From the NCBI GenBank assembly GCA_963696645.1, contig CAVOKY010000009.1, forward strand, positions 310,001 through 374,000: 64,000 nt of DNA, given 5' to 3'. Position 1 is the stretch's first letter. Each line of letters starts with the position of its first letter. Both the position numbers and the translations under genes were made by a program. Positions 36,388 through 45,854 of the stretch are shown one piece after another. This DNA comes from JAMXLO01 sp963696645. Its GTDB lineage: Bacteria > Pseudomonadota > Alphaproteobacteria > Acetobacterales > Acetobacteraceae. Under the pieces are notes generated by a model, which was not told the origin of the DNA, made no database searches, and worked only from the letters and a program-made list of their open reading frames with translations.

Positions 36388-37242
36388 TTACGGCCGCGTT
36401 CGCCGCAGCATCTCCAACAGCATGGCATGGAACTGTTCGGGCGCCTCATACGCCACCCAATGCCCGGCACCTGCGATCATTCGTACATCGGCATCCGGGC
36501 GCATCTTGCGCAATGCCGCGACGCGTTCCGGCGCGCGCGGATTGGCCGGCGCATCGCATTCACCCCAGATGCCATTGATCGGCACGTGTACTTGCGCGAT
36601 GGCCCGCTGCAACGCGCCACTGCGCGATAGCGTCGGCGTCTTCAGCCGCGAATGCCGCGTGTTCCATTCCTGGATCGTCAGCGCCAGATCGTCGATCTTC
36701 GCCGGGTCGGCGATCATCAGCCGATTCAGATTGGTGCGATGCGCCGCAACGCGTTCCTCGCCGCTCAGATGCCGCACCTTCATCAGTTCCACCGCGCTGC
36801 CCGGCGGCCCGACACCACTCGAACCAACGATTGTTACCGACCGCACGCGCGTGCCATGGATCGCGGCGACGCAACTCGCCATTGTACCACCGAAGGAAAA
36901 CCCGGCCACGTCGTACCGCGCATCCGCGCCCAGCACGAGATCGATCCCCCGCGCAACAATTGCCGCGACATGCGCCGCATCGTCACCAGCAGGCGGGAAC
37001 GCGGATTCACCCAGCCCCGGCAGGTCGGGCACCAGCAAACGGTAGTCGCGCGACAGCGCATCGACGTTGTGCGCCCAATGCCGCCACGATCCAGCGCCAC
37101 CGTGGAACAGCACCAGCACCGGGCCGTCCCCCCACAATCGCCACACCATCATACCATCGCCGCACGGCGTTTCGGTTCGCGTCGCCGTACGGTCGAGCCG
37201 GTCGAGGAACGCTGCCGGCCCTTGTTCAACCCGATCGTTCAT
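36388..37242 (-). CDS. Alpha/beta hydrolase (MhpC-like)
   Basis: 284 residues with LVLFHGGAGSWRHW, nucleophile elbow GFSFGGT (Ser near 116), GECDAPANP and GAGHWVAYEAPEQF, the complete triad region of C-C bond or ester hydrolases. It is the first gene of the operon with the two-domain CoA transferase. The 92 bases to the divergent phosphoesterase gene would hold both promoters. Confidence 0.85.
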   Translation of the reverse strand: MNDRVEQGPAAFLDRLDRTATRTETPCGDGMMVWRLWGDGPVLVLFHGGAGSWRHWAHNVDALSRDYRLLVPDLPGLGESAFPPAGDDAAHVAAIVARGIDLVLGADARYDVAGFSFGGTMASCVAAIHGTRVRSVTIVGSSGVGPPGSAVELMKVRHLSGEERVAAHRTNLNRLMIADPAKIDDLALTIQEWNTRHSRLKTPTLSRSGALQRAIAQVHVPINGIWGECDAPANPRAPERVAALRKMRPDADVRMIAGAGHWVAYEAPEQFHAMLLEMLRRTRP

Positions 37243-37334
37243 CCTGTTTCCATTTGCGCATATTCGTGGAAGGCTAGGGACGCCGCCGCGACATCGTCAA
37301 GGTCAGGCCCACTCGTTACGGAACATCACGCCCT

Positions 37335-38114
37335 ATGACGATTGTCTTCATCGGCGACATCCACCAGCAATGGCAGTTGGTCGAGCGCGGGCTGGCATCG
37401 CTCGATCCACTGCCGCACGACGCAGTCCTGCTCGGCGACCTGCAATGCGATCGGCCGCTTGATCAATTGGCTGCGCCATTGCTTGACCGCGGGATCGACG
37501 TGCATTGGATCTTCGGCAACCACGATAATGACGGCGGCCCCGAGATGTGGGCCAACCTGGTCGAGCCGCAACGCAATCCCCGCACCACACAAGGCGCCCT
37601 GCACGGCAGGGTTGCAGAGATTGCCGGCGTTCGCATTGCCGGCCTCGGCGGAACGTTCCGACCGCGCATCTGGGAACCGCCAGACCCACCCCGCCTGCAT
37701 CGCCGATCGCAGCTGCCGGAAGACCTGGCCTGTCTCGGGGCCGGCTGGCGCGAGGACCATATCGCAGCGCTGGTTCATTCTCTTGGTGCAACAGCCATCT
37801 GGCCCGAGGACTACGACCAACTGGCAAGCCAGCGCGCCGACATCCTGGTGACGCACGAAGCGCCGCGCAGTCATCCCGCTGGCAACGCCGCACTGGACGC
37901 ATTGGCGCGCGCCATGGGTGCCAGCCTTATCGTGCACGGCCACCACCATGTAACCTACCGCGCGGTTGCGCCCGATGGCCTGCGCGCAATGGGCGTCGCC
38001 GCCGCGTGGGGCGCCAATATCGACGGCGAACCGCTATGGCCAGGCGAAGCGCCGCGCCATCTCGGCCAGCTCATTGCCGGATGGTCGCTTGAGGAGGCCG
38101 CGGCGAACCAGTAA
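37335..38114 (+). CDS. Metallophosphoesterase
   Basis: 259 residues with the calcineurin-like metal signature in order: GDIHQQW (6-12), GDLQ, GNHDND (about 61-66), VTHEAPRS and VHGHHHVTY. These bind two metals and hydrolyse phosphomonoesters or diesters. No signal peptide, so cytoplasmic. It stands alone, 32 bases before the Liv operon on the same strand, and may share its transcript. Confidence 0.86.
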   Translation: MTIVFIGDIHQQWQLVERGLASLDPLPHDAVLLGDLQCDRPLDQLAAPLLDRGIDVHWIFGNHDNDGGPEMWANLVEPQRNPRTTQGALHGRVAEIAGVRIAGLGGTFRPRIWEPPDPPRLHRRSQLPEDLACLGAGWREDHIAALVHSLGATAIWPEDYDQLASQRADILVTHEAPRSHPAGNAALDALARAMGASLIVHGHHHVTYRAVAPDGLRAMGVAAAWGANIDGEPLWPGEAPRHLGQLIAGWSLEEAAANQ

Positions 38115-38146
38115 GACGTTCGCGAACGGGAGGCACAAGAAAGCCG

Positions 38147-39103
38147 GTGGACTTAGAGGCCCTGATAGAAAATGTCCTGAACGCACTTGCGGCAGGCATT
38201 ACCGTCGGCTGCATCTACGGACTGATGTGCATCGGCCTGGGGCTGATCTTCGGCATCATGCGCATCGTCAACTTCGCGCAGGGCGAACTTCTGATGCTCG
38301 GCATGTACGCCAGCCTGTATCTGGTGACCGGCGGAGGCGTGCTGGCATTTCTGGGCCCCTATGTCGGTCCATTCGTCGGAGCGCTGTGTGCCGGCCCGAT
38401 CGTGTTCGCCGGCGGCGCGCTGTTGCACAAGTTCCTCATCGCCCGCGTTTCCGGTTTGCGGACCGCCGGCAGCCTCGACGATGGGCATTTCGGCCAGCTC
38501 ATCATTACACTCGGCATCTCGCTGATCCTGCAGAACGGCGGGCTGATCCTGTTCGGCTCCACACCACAGGCGGTGCGCACGCCCCTCGCCTCACGCGCGT
38601 TCGAGATCGGTCCGATCTACGGCGACGCCACGGTGTTCCTCAATAAGGCCCGCCTGATCGCGTGCGTTGTAGCGATTATCACTGCGATCACGCTGTACCT
38701 GGTGCTGGAATACACCCGGCTTGGCAAATCGCTGCGCGCCGCCGCCGACAACCCAACCGCCGCGACCTACATGGGCATCGACGTCGACCGCGCCTATCGA
38801 ATCGCCTTCGCACTCGGCTGCGGCATCACCGCGGTCGCCGGAGGTTTGATGGCGACCTACCTGTCGTTCGGCCCATTCATCGGTCTCGACTACGTCATCA
38901 TCATGTATTCCGGCGTCGTACTCGGCGGCATGGGCAGCATCCTGGGCGCATTCTGGGGTGGCCTGACGGTTGGCTTCGTACAACAATGTTCCGCGCTGGT
39001 GCTGCCGCCGCAATTGCAGAATGCGGCGATCTTCGTGGTGTTCCTGCTGATCGTCATGCTGCGACCACAGGGCCTGTTCGGCCGATCGGCGGAACGCGCA
39101 TGA
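38147..39103 (+). CDS. livH: Branched-chain amino acid-type ABC permease LivH
   Basis: 318 residues, eight or so hydrophobic spans, with the LivH pattern GITVGCIYGLMCIGLGLIFGIMRIVNFAQGE (in part) and the cytoplasmic EAA-like segment TRLGKSLRAAADNPTAATYMGI. Starts with GTG, with GGGAGG about 13 bases upstream. First of five tightly packed transport genes; its stop overlaps the next start as ATGA. Substrate could be an amino acid or, as often in this family, an aromatic or dicarboxylic acid. Confidence 0.92.
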   Translation: MDLEALIENVLNALAAGITVGCIYGLMCIGLGLIFGIMRIVNFAQGELLMLGMYASLYLVTGGGVLAFLGPYVGPFVGALCAGPIVFAGGALLHKFLIARVSGLRTAGSLDDGHFGQLIITLGISLILQNGGLILFGSTPQAVRTPLASRAFEIGPIYGDATVFLNKARLIACVVAIITAITLYLVLEYTRLGKSLRAAADNPTAATYMGIDVDRAYRIAFALGCGITAVAGGLMATYLSFGPFIGLDYVIIMYSGVVLGGMGSILGAFWGGLTVGFVQQCSALVLPPQLQNAAIFVVFLLIVMLRPQGLFGRSAERA

Positions 39104-40866
39104 GACCGGGGGCTACCCCACGCCTGCGACGTGACGGTATCGCGCTGATCATCGTGTTGGTGGCATATCTCGCCGCCGCGAGCCAGGTTACCAACACCTA
39201 CTATCAGCTCATCCTGTCCCTGGTACCGATCTGGGCATTGTTCGGCGTATCGTGGAATCTGCTGTCCGGCTATGGCGGACAGCTTTCATTCGGCCATGCA
39301 TCGTTCTTCGGCATCGGCGCCTACACCGTGACGCTGGCGCTGGTCTATTGGAACATGACGCCATGGCTCGGCATTCCGCTCGGTGCGCTTGTCGGCGCGA
39401 TTGCCGGCATCCTCATCGGCGTGCCAACCTTTCGGTTGCGCGGTCACTACTTTGCGCTGGCCATGCTCGCCTATCCACTGGCTATTCTGTACGTTTTGCA
39501 ATATCTGGGTTTTCAGGAAATCTCCTTCCCGATGCACCGGGAGCATCCGGTGTACTATCTCGAATTCAGCGACCAGCGCATTTACACCCTGATAGCAGTC
39601 GCCTTGTTGGCCACGGGCCTGCTGGTCAGCATGCTGGTCGAGAACTCCCGCTTCGGCCTGGCGCTGATGGCAATCCGACAGAACGAATTGGCAGCGGAGG
39701 CGGCCGGCATCGACGCGTGGCGCTGGAAGATGCGCGCGCTGGTGACGTCCGGCGCGATCGCCGCCACCGCCGGCGGGCTTTACGCCTGCGTGCTGCTGGT
39801 GCTGACACCGGATTCCGTGTTCGGCATTCTGGTCTCCGCGCAGGCCGTGGTGGTGACCCTGTTCGGCGGCGTCGCCTCGATCTGGGGGCCGGTGATCGGC
39901 GCCGCCATTCTGGTGCCGTTGGCCGAATCCCTCAATGCAGAACTGGGGAATATCATCCCGGGTATCCAGGGCGTGGTGTACGGCCTGGCGATCATCCTGA
40001 TCATGCTGGCCTCGCCTGATGGCCTGTTCTGGACCGTTCGTGATCGCTGGTTCCGCCGAGCTCTGCCAGAACCCGCACCAATGCTGCCGGTCATGCCAGC
40101 GCGGCAAATTGTTCGGCATGGTCACGTCGGTGCAGAATTGTTGCGCGTCGAAAGCCTGTCGCGGTCATTCGGTGGATTGCGCGCAGTCAGCGAGGTGAGC
40201 TTCTCGGTCGCGGAGGGCGAGATCCTCGGGATCATCGGCCCAAATGGCGCCGGCAAGACGACGTTGTTCAATGTGCTGAATGGTGTGCTTACCGCGGACG
40301 AGGGCGTCGCCATGCTGGACGGTCAGTCTATGCTTGGCCGTAAGGTGCATCGGGTCTGCCGGATGGGCGTCGGCCGCACCTTCCAGGTGGTTCGGAGTTT
40401 TCCGCGTCTGCCGTTGCTCGACAATGTTGTAGTCGGTGCCTACGGTGCCGGATTGCCCGATCACACAGCGGTGGAATCGGCAATTGGCGCACTGGCCCGC
40501 GTGGGTCTGCATCGTCAGGCTGGTACCGCAGCCGGACAGCTCACCAACAAGCAATTGCGCCTGATGGAGTTGGCGCGTGCGCTGGCAGGCCGTCCGCGGC
40601 TGCTGTTGCTCGACGAAACGCTCGCCGGTCTGGGCCGCGAGGAATGCGACGAAGTGTTGGATGTGCTCCAGCGCCTGCGGGAGGACGGCATGACGATCGT
40701 GATCATCGAGCACACGATGCACGCGATGATGCGGATCGCCGATCGGTTCGTGGTGCTGGATCATGGCCGCGTGCTGGCGAGTGGCACGCCTCGCGACGTG
40801 GTGGAGAATCATGCGGTGATCGAGGCGTATCTTGGCGCCAAGTGGCTGGCACGGCAGAATGCTTGA
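39100..40866 (+). CDS. Fused LivM permease and LivG ATPase
   Basis: 588 residues joining two normally separate Liv subunits. Residues 1-315 are a LivM permease (LLSGYGGQLSFGHASFFGIGAY, and the cytoplasmic FGLALMAIRQNELAAEAAGID). Residues from about 345 are a LivG-type ATPase with Walker A GPNGAGKTT, Walker B LLLLDE and the H-loop VIIEHTM. The signature motif is LTNKQ rather than LSGGQ. The start overlaps the livH stop (ATGA). The fusion fixes a 1:1 ratio of membrane and one ATPase domain. Confidence 0.92.
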   Translation: MRPGATPRLRRDGIALIIVLVAYLAAASQVTNTYYQLILSLVPIWALFGVSWNLLSGYGGQLSFGHASFFGIGAYTVTLALVYWNMTPWLGIPLGALVGAIAGILIGVPTFRLRGHYFALAMLAYPLAILYVLQYLGFQEISFPMHREHPVYYLEFSDQRIYTLIAVALLATGLLVSMLVENSRFGLALMAIRQNELAAEAAGIDAWRWKMRALVTSGAIAATAGGLYACVLLVLTPDSVFGILVSAQAVVVTLFGGVASIWGPVIGAAILVPLAESLNAELGNIIPGIQGVVYGLAIILIMLASPDGLFWTVRDRWFRRALPEPAPMLPVMPARQIVRHGHVGAELLRVESLSRSFGGLRAVSEVSFSVAEGEILGIIGPNGAGKTTLFNVLNGVLTADEGVAMLDGQSMLGRKVHRVCRMGVGRTFQVVRSFPRLPLLDNVVVGAYGAGLPDHTAVESAIGALARVGLHRQAGTAAGQLTNKQLRLMELARALAGRPRLLLLDETLAGLGREECDEVLDVLQRLREDGMTIVIIEHTMHAMMRIADRFVVLDHGRVLASGTPRDVVENHAVIEAYLGAKWLARQNA

Positions 40867-41575
40867 AGTCCGTAACCTCTCCGTCGCCTATGGCGGACTG
40901 CGCGCGCTCAATGACGTGTCGCTGTCAGTGGCCGAGGGCCAGTTCGTCACTGTCGTTGGACCCAACGGCGCCGGCAAGTCCACGCTGTTCAAGACAATCT
41001 GCGGCATCGTCCCGCCGCTTGCGGGCAGCATCAGCTTTCGCGGCGAAGACCTGAATGACAAACCAGCCGCGTCACGTGCACATCTCGGCATTGCGCATGT
41101 CCCTGAAGGCCGCCAGGTGTTCAAGACCCTCACGGTTCGCGAAAACCTGGAGATGGGCGCTTATCCCAAGGCCGGACGCGCGCAGTGGCACCATACGCTG
41201 GAACGCATCCACACGCTGTTCCCCATCCTCGCCGAACGCGCCACGCAACTCGCCGGTACATTGTCCGGAGGCGAACAGCAGATGGTGGCTATCGGTCGTG
41301 GACTCGCGTCGGCGCCGAAACTGCTGATGCTCGACGAACCGTCGATGGGCCTGGCACCGGCAGTCGCCGACACGATCTTCGAACGCATCTCGCAGATCCA
41401 CCGGGAGGACGGCGTCACCATCCTGCTGGTGGAGCAGCGTGTCGCCGAAGCACTGGAACTGTCCGACCATGGCTATGTGCTGGAGACCGGGCATATGGTG
41501 CTCGATGGCACCTATGAGACACTGCTGGCCGATGACCGGGTCCGCCGCTCCTACCTCGGCCTGACCGAAGCCTGA
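40859..41575 (+). CDS. livF: Branched-chain amino acid-type ABC ATPase LivF
   Basis: 238 residues. Walker A GPNGAGKST, signature LSGGEQQM, Walker B LLMLDEPSMGL and the LivF-typical VPEGRQVFKTLTVRENLEMGAY. Start overlaps the preceding stop by eight bases. It pairs with the LivG half of the fusion protein to drive uptake. Confidence 0.94.
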   Translation: MLEVRNLSVAYGGLRALNDVSLSVAEGQFVTVVGPNGAGKSTLFKTICGIVPPLAGSISFRGEDLNDKPAASRAHLGIAHVPEGRQVFKTLTVRENLEMGAYPKAGRAQWHHTLERIHTLFPILAERATQLAGTLSGGEQQMVAIGRGLASAPKLLMLDEPSMGLAPAVADTIFERISQIHREDGVTILLVEQRVAEALELSDHGYVLETGHMVLDGTYETLLADDRVRRSYLGLTEA

Positions 41576-41606
41576 CCAAGTAACGATCGCAATGGAGAAC
41601 TCCGTC

Positions 41607-42857
41607 ATGACGAATGCATCTACAATCGGCCGCAGGTCGGCACTCGGTCTGGGCCTTGCCACCGGCGCCGCAGCGATTGCGCCACGCCGGGTACGCGCGC
41701 AGACGCCGAAGGAAGTAAAGATTGCGATGGTTGTGCCGCTGTCTGGCCCCTGGGCGCGCCAGGGCATTTTGGAAAAATTCGGTGCCGAGATGGCGATCGA
41801 CGACATCAACAAGGCCGGCGGCATCAAGTCGATGGGGGGCGCCCAACTCAAGCTGCTGGAATACGACACAGGTGATAGCGCGGAGAAAGCGAAGGACGCC
41901 GCGCAACGCCTGCTGGCGCAGGAACCTGATGTTGTCGGCGGATTTGGCTGCTGGTTATCTACGTTCACGCTTGCAGTCACCGAAGTGACCGAGCGTGCCC
42001 AACTGCCGTGGCTGACATTGTCCTATTCGGACCTGATCACCAACCGTGGATTCCACTACGTGTTCCAGTCCTCGCCGACTGCCGTTGCTCAAGCCGAGGC
42101 AATAGTGCCGATGGTGGTTGATCTGGCGCAGAAGGCCAGCGGCAAACGCCCGACGAAGGTCGCGATGCTCGGCGACAACACCGCTGCCAGCGTCAGTTTC
42201 TACAAGCCGATCCACGACCACGTCATGAAGGACCTGAACCTGACCCTGGTGAGCGATCAGGTCTACACGCCGCCACTGACCGATGCGACCACGCTGATCC
42301 AGGGCATCCGCACCGCGCGGCCGGATTTTGTGCTGCTGCAGTCAACCAATGTGCCGGATGACAAGCTGCTGATCGACAAGTTCTCGGAATTCGGCCTTAC
42401 GGCGAACAAACTTCCGCTGGTGGGCAGTGGTGGCCATTGGGCGGTGCCTGAACTGCTGAAGGTCGCCGGCGCGGAAAACCTGGAGGGAGTGCTGGTCGGC
42501 CTGGCCAACTGGCCTGGCAAAGCCGTGGCAGATGTGGCGCAACGCTTCGTCGAACGCACCAGGGAGCCTTGGTTCGGCCATGACTCGATCTTCGCCTACG
42601 TGCACGTGCTGATCCTGAAGGAGGCGTTGGAGCGCGCGGGTGTCGCCGATCGGAACAAGGTGGCCGAGCAGATCCGCAAGTTGAACATGACCACCGGCCC
42701 GGCCTTGTTCTTCCCTGATGGTCATCTGCAATACGACGAGAAGGGTCGCCGCGTTGGCGCCGAGCTGTGCATTGTGCAATGGCAGAAGGGCAAGCCGACA
42801 CCGGTGTTTCCTGCTTCTATCGCGGCGTCTGACGCGGTTTGGCCGAAGACGTCATGA
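41607..42857 (+). CDS. ABC transporter substrate-binding protein (LivJ-like), Tat signal
   Basis: 416 residues of the type I periplasmic binding fold (IAMVVPLSGPWARQG, GFGCWLSTFTLAVTEV, VAMLGDNTAASVS). The N-terminus has a twin-arginine signal GRRSALGLGL ending near VRA-Q, so it is probably exported folded. The ATG at 41607 was chosen because GGAG precedes it at proper spacing. It is the specificity component of the Liv-type importer. Confidence 0.9.
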   Translation: MTNASTIGRRSALGLGLATGAAAIAPRRVRAQTPKEVKIAMVVPLSGPWARQGILEKFGAEMAIDDINKAGGIKSMGGAQLKLLEYDTGDSAEKAKDAAQRLLAQEPDVVGGFGCWLSTFTLAVTEVTERAQLPWLTLSYSDLITNRGFHYVFQSSPTAVAQAEAIVPMVVDLAQKASGKRPTKVAMLGDNTAASVSFYKPIHDHVMKDLNLTLVSDQVYTPPLTDATTLIQGIRTARPDFVLLQSTNVPDDKLLIDKFSEFGLTANKLPLVGSGGHWAVPELLKVAGAENLEGVLVGLANWPGKAVADVAQRFVERTREPWFGHDSIFAYVHVLILKEALERAGVADRNKVAEQIRKLNMTTGPALFFPDGHLQYDEKGRRVGAELCIVQWQKGKPTPVFPASIAASDAVWPKTS

Positions 42858-43654
42858 GTACCGAACTGCAACCCTATGAGTTGTACGCGGTCCACTACGC
42901 GCACAACGCCAACGCGAAGCGATCGGGTGCCTTCATCGGCGGTGATCCGCACGATGGGCCAATGCCGCTCGACTACTTCGTATGGGCGATCAAGGGGCAG
43001 GAGCGATCGTTCGTGTTCGATACCGGCTTCGACGAAGCGATGGGCCAGCGGCGGGCGAGACAATTCGTCCGCTCGCCCGCTGTCGGGCTACATGCGATCG
43101 GGGTCGATCCGGCGCAGGTGACGGACGTGATCCTGTCGCACATGCACTACGACCATTGCGGCAACTACGATCTGTTCCCGCAGGCCCGCTACCACGTGCA
43201 GGATATCGAGATGGCGTATTGCACCGGCCGCTGCATGTGCCATGCGGGACTGCGCGGGCCGTTCGAGGAAGACGACGTGTTGGCCATGGTGCGGAAACTG
43301 TACGCTGGCCGCGTGGTGTTTCATGACGGTGTCGAGGAGCTGGCGCCTGGCCTGTCGGTGCATCACGTCGGCGGGCATTCGAAGGGTTTGCAGGTCGTGC
43401 GTGTGTGGACGCGACGCGGCTGGATGGTGCTGGCGTCAGACGCCAGCCACTTCTACGCCAACATGGAGGAAGGCCGCGCGTTTCCGATCATGCACAGCCA
43501 CGAAGCCACGCTAGAGGGCTATGCCACGATGCGGAAACTCGCCAGCGCACCGCATGCGATCATTCCGGGACATGATCCACTGGTCTTGCAACGCTATCCG
43601 CCGGCGAGGCCGGGACTGGAGGGGATTGTGGTTCGGCTCGACGTCGAACCGTAG
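42854..43654 (+). CDS. N-acyl homoserine lactonase-type MBL hydrolase
   Basis: 266 residues with the zinc motif SHMHYDHCGN, plus HHVGGHSKGLQVV and IIPGHDPLV in the order of the AHL-lactonase group. The start overlaps the binding-protein stop (ATGA), so it belongs to the Liv operon. Many members act on lactones other than quorum signals; linked to an importer, hydrolysis of an imported lactone or ester is a reasonable guess. Confidence 0.86.
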   Translation: MSTELQPYELYAVHYAHNANAKRSGAFIGGDPHDGPMPLDYFVWAIKGQERSFVFDTGFDEAMGQRRARQFVRSPAVGLHAIGVDPAQVTDVILSHMHYDHCGNYDLFPQARYHVQDIEMAYCTGRCMCHAGLRGPFEEDDVLAMVRKLYAGRVVFHDGVEELAPGLSVHHVGGHSKGLQVVRVWTRRGWMVLASDASHFYANMEEGRAFPIMHSHEATLEGYATMRKLASAPHAIIPGHDPLVLQRYPPARPGLEGIVVRLDVEP

Positions 43655-43676
43655 GTCATCTTCGGGCCCGGCCGCC

Positions 43677-43690
43677 TCGCAATGACAGGT
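43677..43690. repeat. Fragment of the palindromic repeat
   Basis: CCTCGCAATGACAG is identical to the end of the repeat at 680-693 and 4873-4886. It lies in the short gap between two convergent genes. Too short to be certain on its own, but its position and exact match fit a degraded copy. Confidence 0.45.
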
Positions 43691-43697
43691 GTGCGGG

Positions 43698-44443
43698 CTA
43701 CGGCATGAACGCACCGCCGTTCACGTGAATCGTCTGCCCGGTGATGAACCGCGCCACCGGCGAGCACAGATAACGCACCATCTCGGCGATCTCCTCCGGC
43801 TTGCCCTGCCGACCGATCAGGTTGTCGGGCAGATGCGCGCGACCCGCATTCCCGCCGGCCGCGAAGCCGCGCACCGTGTCGATCGTTCCCGGCACGACGC
43901 AGTTCACCGTGATATCCGGCGCCAGTTCTTTCGCCAGCGCGCGTGTCAAACCCACCATGCCGGCCTTGGCGGTGACCGCGTGCACGCGCCCCTTCGCGCC
44001 GATATGCGCCGATATGCCGCCAAGATTGACGATGCTGCCGCCGCCCGCAGCCATGGATGTGCGGCGCGGCGGCATGCGCGCAGTAGAACGCGCCATCCAG
44101 CGTGGCGCCCATGATCTCGCGCCATTCCTCTACGGTCAGTTCGGAGAACTTCGTCTGCCGGCGGATCGATGCATTGTTCACCAGCACATCCAGCCGGCCG
44201 AAGCGTGTGACGACGGCCTCGACCAAACCCCTCGCCTGCTTGGGATCGGAGATGTCGGCGAGATGCACCGTGGCCTCGCTGCCGGCTTCGCCGACCAGTT
44301 CGGCAGTTCGGGCACAATCCGCAGCCGAACTGCGCGCGGTCACCATGATGCGATAGCCGTCGCGCGCCAAGGCCAAGCGCGATCGCCCGGCCGATATTCA
44401 ATGCGCTGCCGGTGACCAGCGCGACCTTGTGTTGTTCCGCCAT
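43698..44443 (-). pseudogene. SDR family oxidoreductase with two frameshifts
   Basis: Starts at ATG 44443 with the Rossmann motif TGSALNIGRAIAL, breaks near 44373, continues as ALARDGYRIMVTARSS with VLVNNASIRRQTKF, breaks again near 44056, and ends with GGGSIVNLGGISAHIGAKGR...FITGQTIHVNGGAFMP. Each break is repaired by removing one base, giving about 247 residues, the usual SDR length. The usual active-site Tyr is not seen: where Y-x-x-x-K is expected the repaired chain reads HAVTAK, so it may be an atypical or inactive SDR even when repaired. Without repair it is non-functional. Confidence 0.8.
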
Positions 44444-44532
44444 GCTGCATCCTTCCCCACTCACGTGCCGATTGGACTCGAAGATCGGGTTGGTGTGCAA
44501 TAGCCAGGTCGCTTCAACGAATGGAGGAAATC

Positions 44533-44859
44533 ATGGCCCAGGCACCCTCGACCGAATCGCGCGACCGCGTCCGCGGCACTGTTCCCAAGCTGATCGACCT
44601 GTCCGAGAAGGTGCTGTTCGGCGACGTGTGGGAGCGCCCGCAGCTTTCCAAGCGCGACCGCAGCCTGATCGTCTGCGCGACGCTGATCGCGACCTACCGG
44701 CCGGAACAGTTGCGCGGCCATCTGCAGCGCGCACTGGCCAATGGCGTCACCAAGGAGGAACTCTCCGAGGTGATCACCCATCTGGCGTTCTATGCCGGCT
44801 GGCCGGCGGCGATGTCGGCGGCGAACATCGCGCGCGAGGTGTTCGAGGCCAACCCGTAA
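44533..44859 (+). CDS. Carboxymuconolactone decarboxylase family protein
   Basis: 108 residues of the CMD/AhpD-like helical fold: LSEKVLFGDVWERPQLSKRDRSLIVCATLIATYRPEQL (in part), GHLQRALANGVTKEELSEVI and HLAFYAGWPAAMSA. It lacks the CxxC redox pair of AhpD, so it belongs to the decarboxylase-like branch. GGAGG lies before ATG 44533. It is followed after 14 bases by a dehydrogenase gene, and the pair probably acts in aromatic or ring-derived acid catabolism. Confidence 0.86.
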   Translation: MAQAPSTESRDRVRGTVPKLIDLSEKVLFGDVWERPQLSKRDRSLIVCATLIATYRPEQLRGHLQRALANGVTKEELSEVITHLAFYAGWPAAMSAANIAREVFEANP

Positions 44860-44873
44860 CGGAGGACTGCATC

Positions 44874-45815
44874 ATGCAGGCGGGATTCATCGGCCTTGGC
44901 ACCATGGGTGCCAGCATGGCCGCGAACTTGCAGAAGGGACTGAAGGCGCGCGGCGACACGTTGGTGGTGCACGACATCCGCCGCGAGGCAGCCGCACGCC
45001 ATCTCCGCGATGGCGCAATCTGGGCCGATACGCCGCAGGCGGTGGCGGAGCAGAGCGATGTGATCTTCACCTCGCTCCCCGGCCCGCCGGAGTTCGAAGC
45101 GGTGTCAGCCGGATTGCTGGCGGGGATCAGGAAGGGCACGGCGTATTTCGATCTGACGACGAACTCGCCGACCGTGGTGCGCAAGGCACATGAGGCGTTC
45201 GCCGCGAAAGGCGCTGATCTGTTCGATGCACCGGTCAGCGGCGGACCACGCGGCGCGGCGAGCGGCAAGCTCGCGATCTGGTGCGGCGGCGACGAAGACG
45301 TGTTCGACAAGTGGAAGCCGGTGCTCGACATGATCGGCGACGCGGCGCGCTATATCGGACCGATCGGCGCCGGCTCGGTCGCCAAGCTGGTGCACAACTG
45401 CTTCGGCTACATCGCCACCGCGGCGGCGGCCGAGGTGTTCAGCATGGGCGTGAAGGCCGGCATCGAGCCGCTGGCGATCTGGGAGGCGGTGCGCCAGGGC
45501 GCGATCGGCCGTCGCGGCGCATTCGATTCGCTGACCGATCAGTTCCTGCCGAACAAATACGACCCGCCGGCGTTTGCGCTGCGCCTGGCGCACAAGGACG
45601 TATCGCTGGCAACGGGGCTTGGGCGCGAACTGAACGTGCCGATGCGGCTGGCCAATCTGGCATTGGCCGATCTGGCGGAGGGGCTGAACCGCGGCTGGGG
45701 CGATCGCGATTCCCGCGCGATCATGCTGTGCCAGATGGAGCGCGCCGGGGTGGAGATCGAAGTCGATCCGCAGCGGCTGACGGAGGCGCTGGAGAACAAG
45801 TCCAAGAACGGGTAG
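44874..45815 (+). CDS. Beta-hydroxyacid dehydrogenase (HIBADH-like)
   Basis: 313 residues. NAD(P) motif GFIGLGTMGASMA at the N-terminus, substrate loop DAPVSGGPRGA and the catalytic Lys in GAGSVAKLVHNC (about 167-178). These are the standard landmarks of 3-hydroxyisobutyrate/tartronate-semialdehyde-type dehydrogenases. GGAGG precedes the ATG. The substrate is unknown; its partner CMD gene suggests a catabolic pathway for ring-cleavage products. Confidence 0.9.
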   Translation: MQAGFIGLGTMGASMAANLQKGLKARGDTLVVHDIRREAAARHLRDGAIWADTPQAVAEQSDVIFTSLPGPPEFEAVSAGLLAGIRKGTAYFDLTTNSPTVVRKAHEAFAAKGADLFDAPVSGGPRGAASGKLAIWCGGDEDVFDKWKPVLDMIGDAARYIGPIGAGSVAKLVHNCFGYIATAAAAEVFSMGVKAGIEPLAIWEAVRQGAIGRRGAFDSLTDQFLPNKYDPPAFALRLAHKDVSLATGLGRELNVPMRLANLALADLAEGLNRGWGDRDSRAIMLCQMERAGVEIEVDPQRLTEALENKSKNG

Positions 45816-45826
45816 CACACGTTCCT

Positions 45827-45849
45827 CCCCCTCCCATTGCGGGAGGGGG
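45827..45849. terminator. Bidirectional hairpin between convergent genes
   Basis: CCCCCTCCC and GGGAGGGGG pair perfectly around ATTGC in the 39-base gap between the dehydrogenase stop and the kynureninase stop. It could end transcripts from both sides. U-runs are absent. Confidence 0.6.
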
Positions 45850-45854
45850 GTTCG

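Noticed and set aside
35392..36630. 412-codon plus-strand frame
   Set aside because: Antisense to the two-domain CoA transferase and hydrolase; no recognisable protein features.
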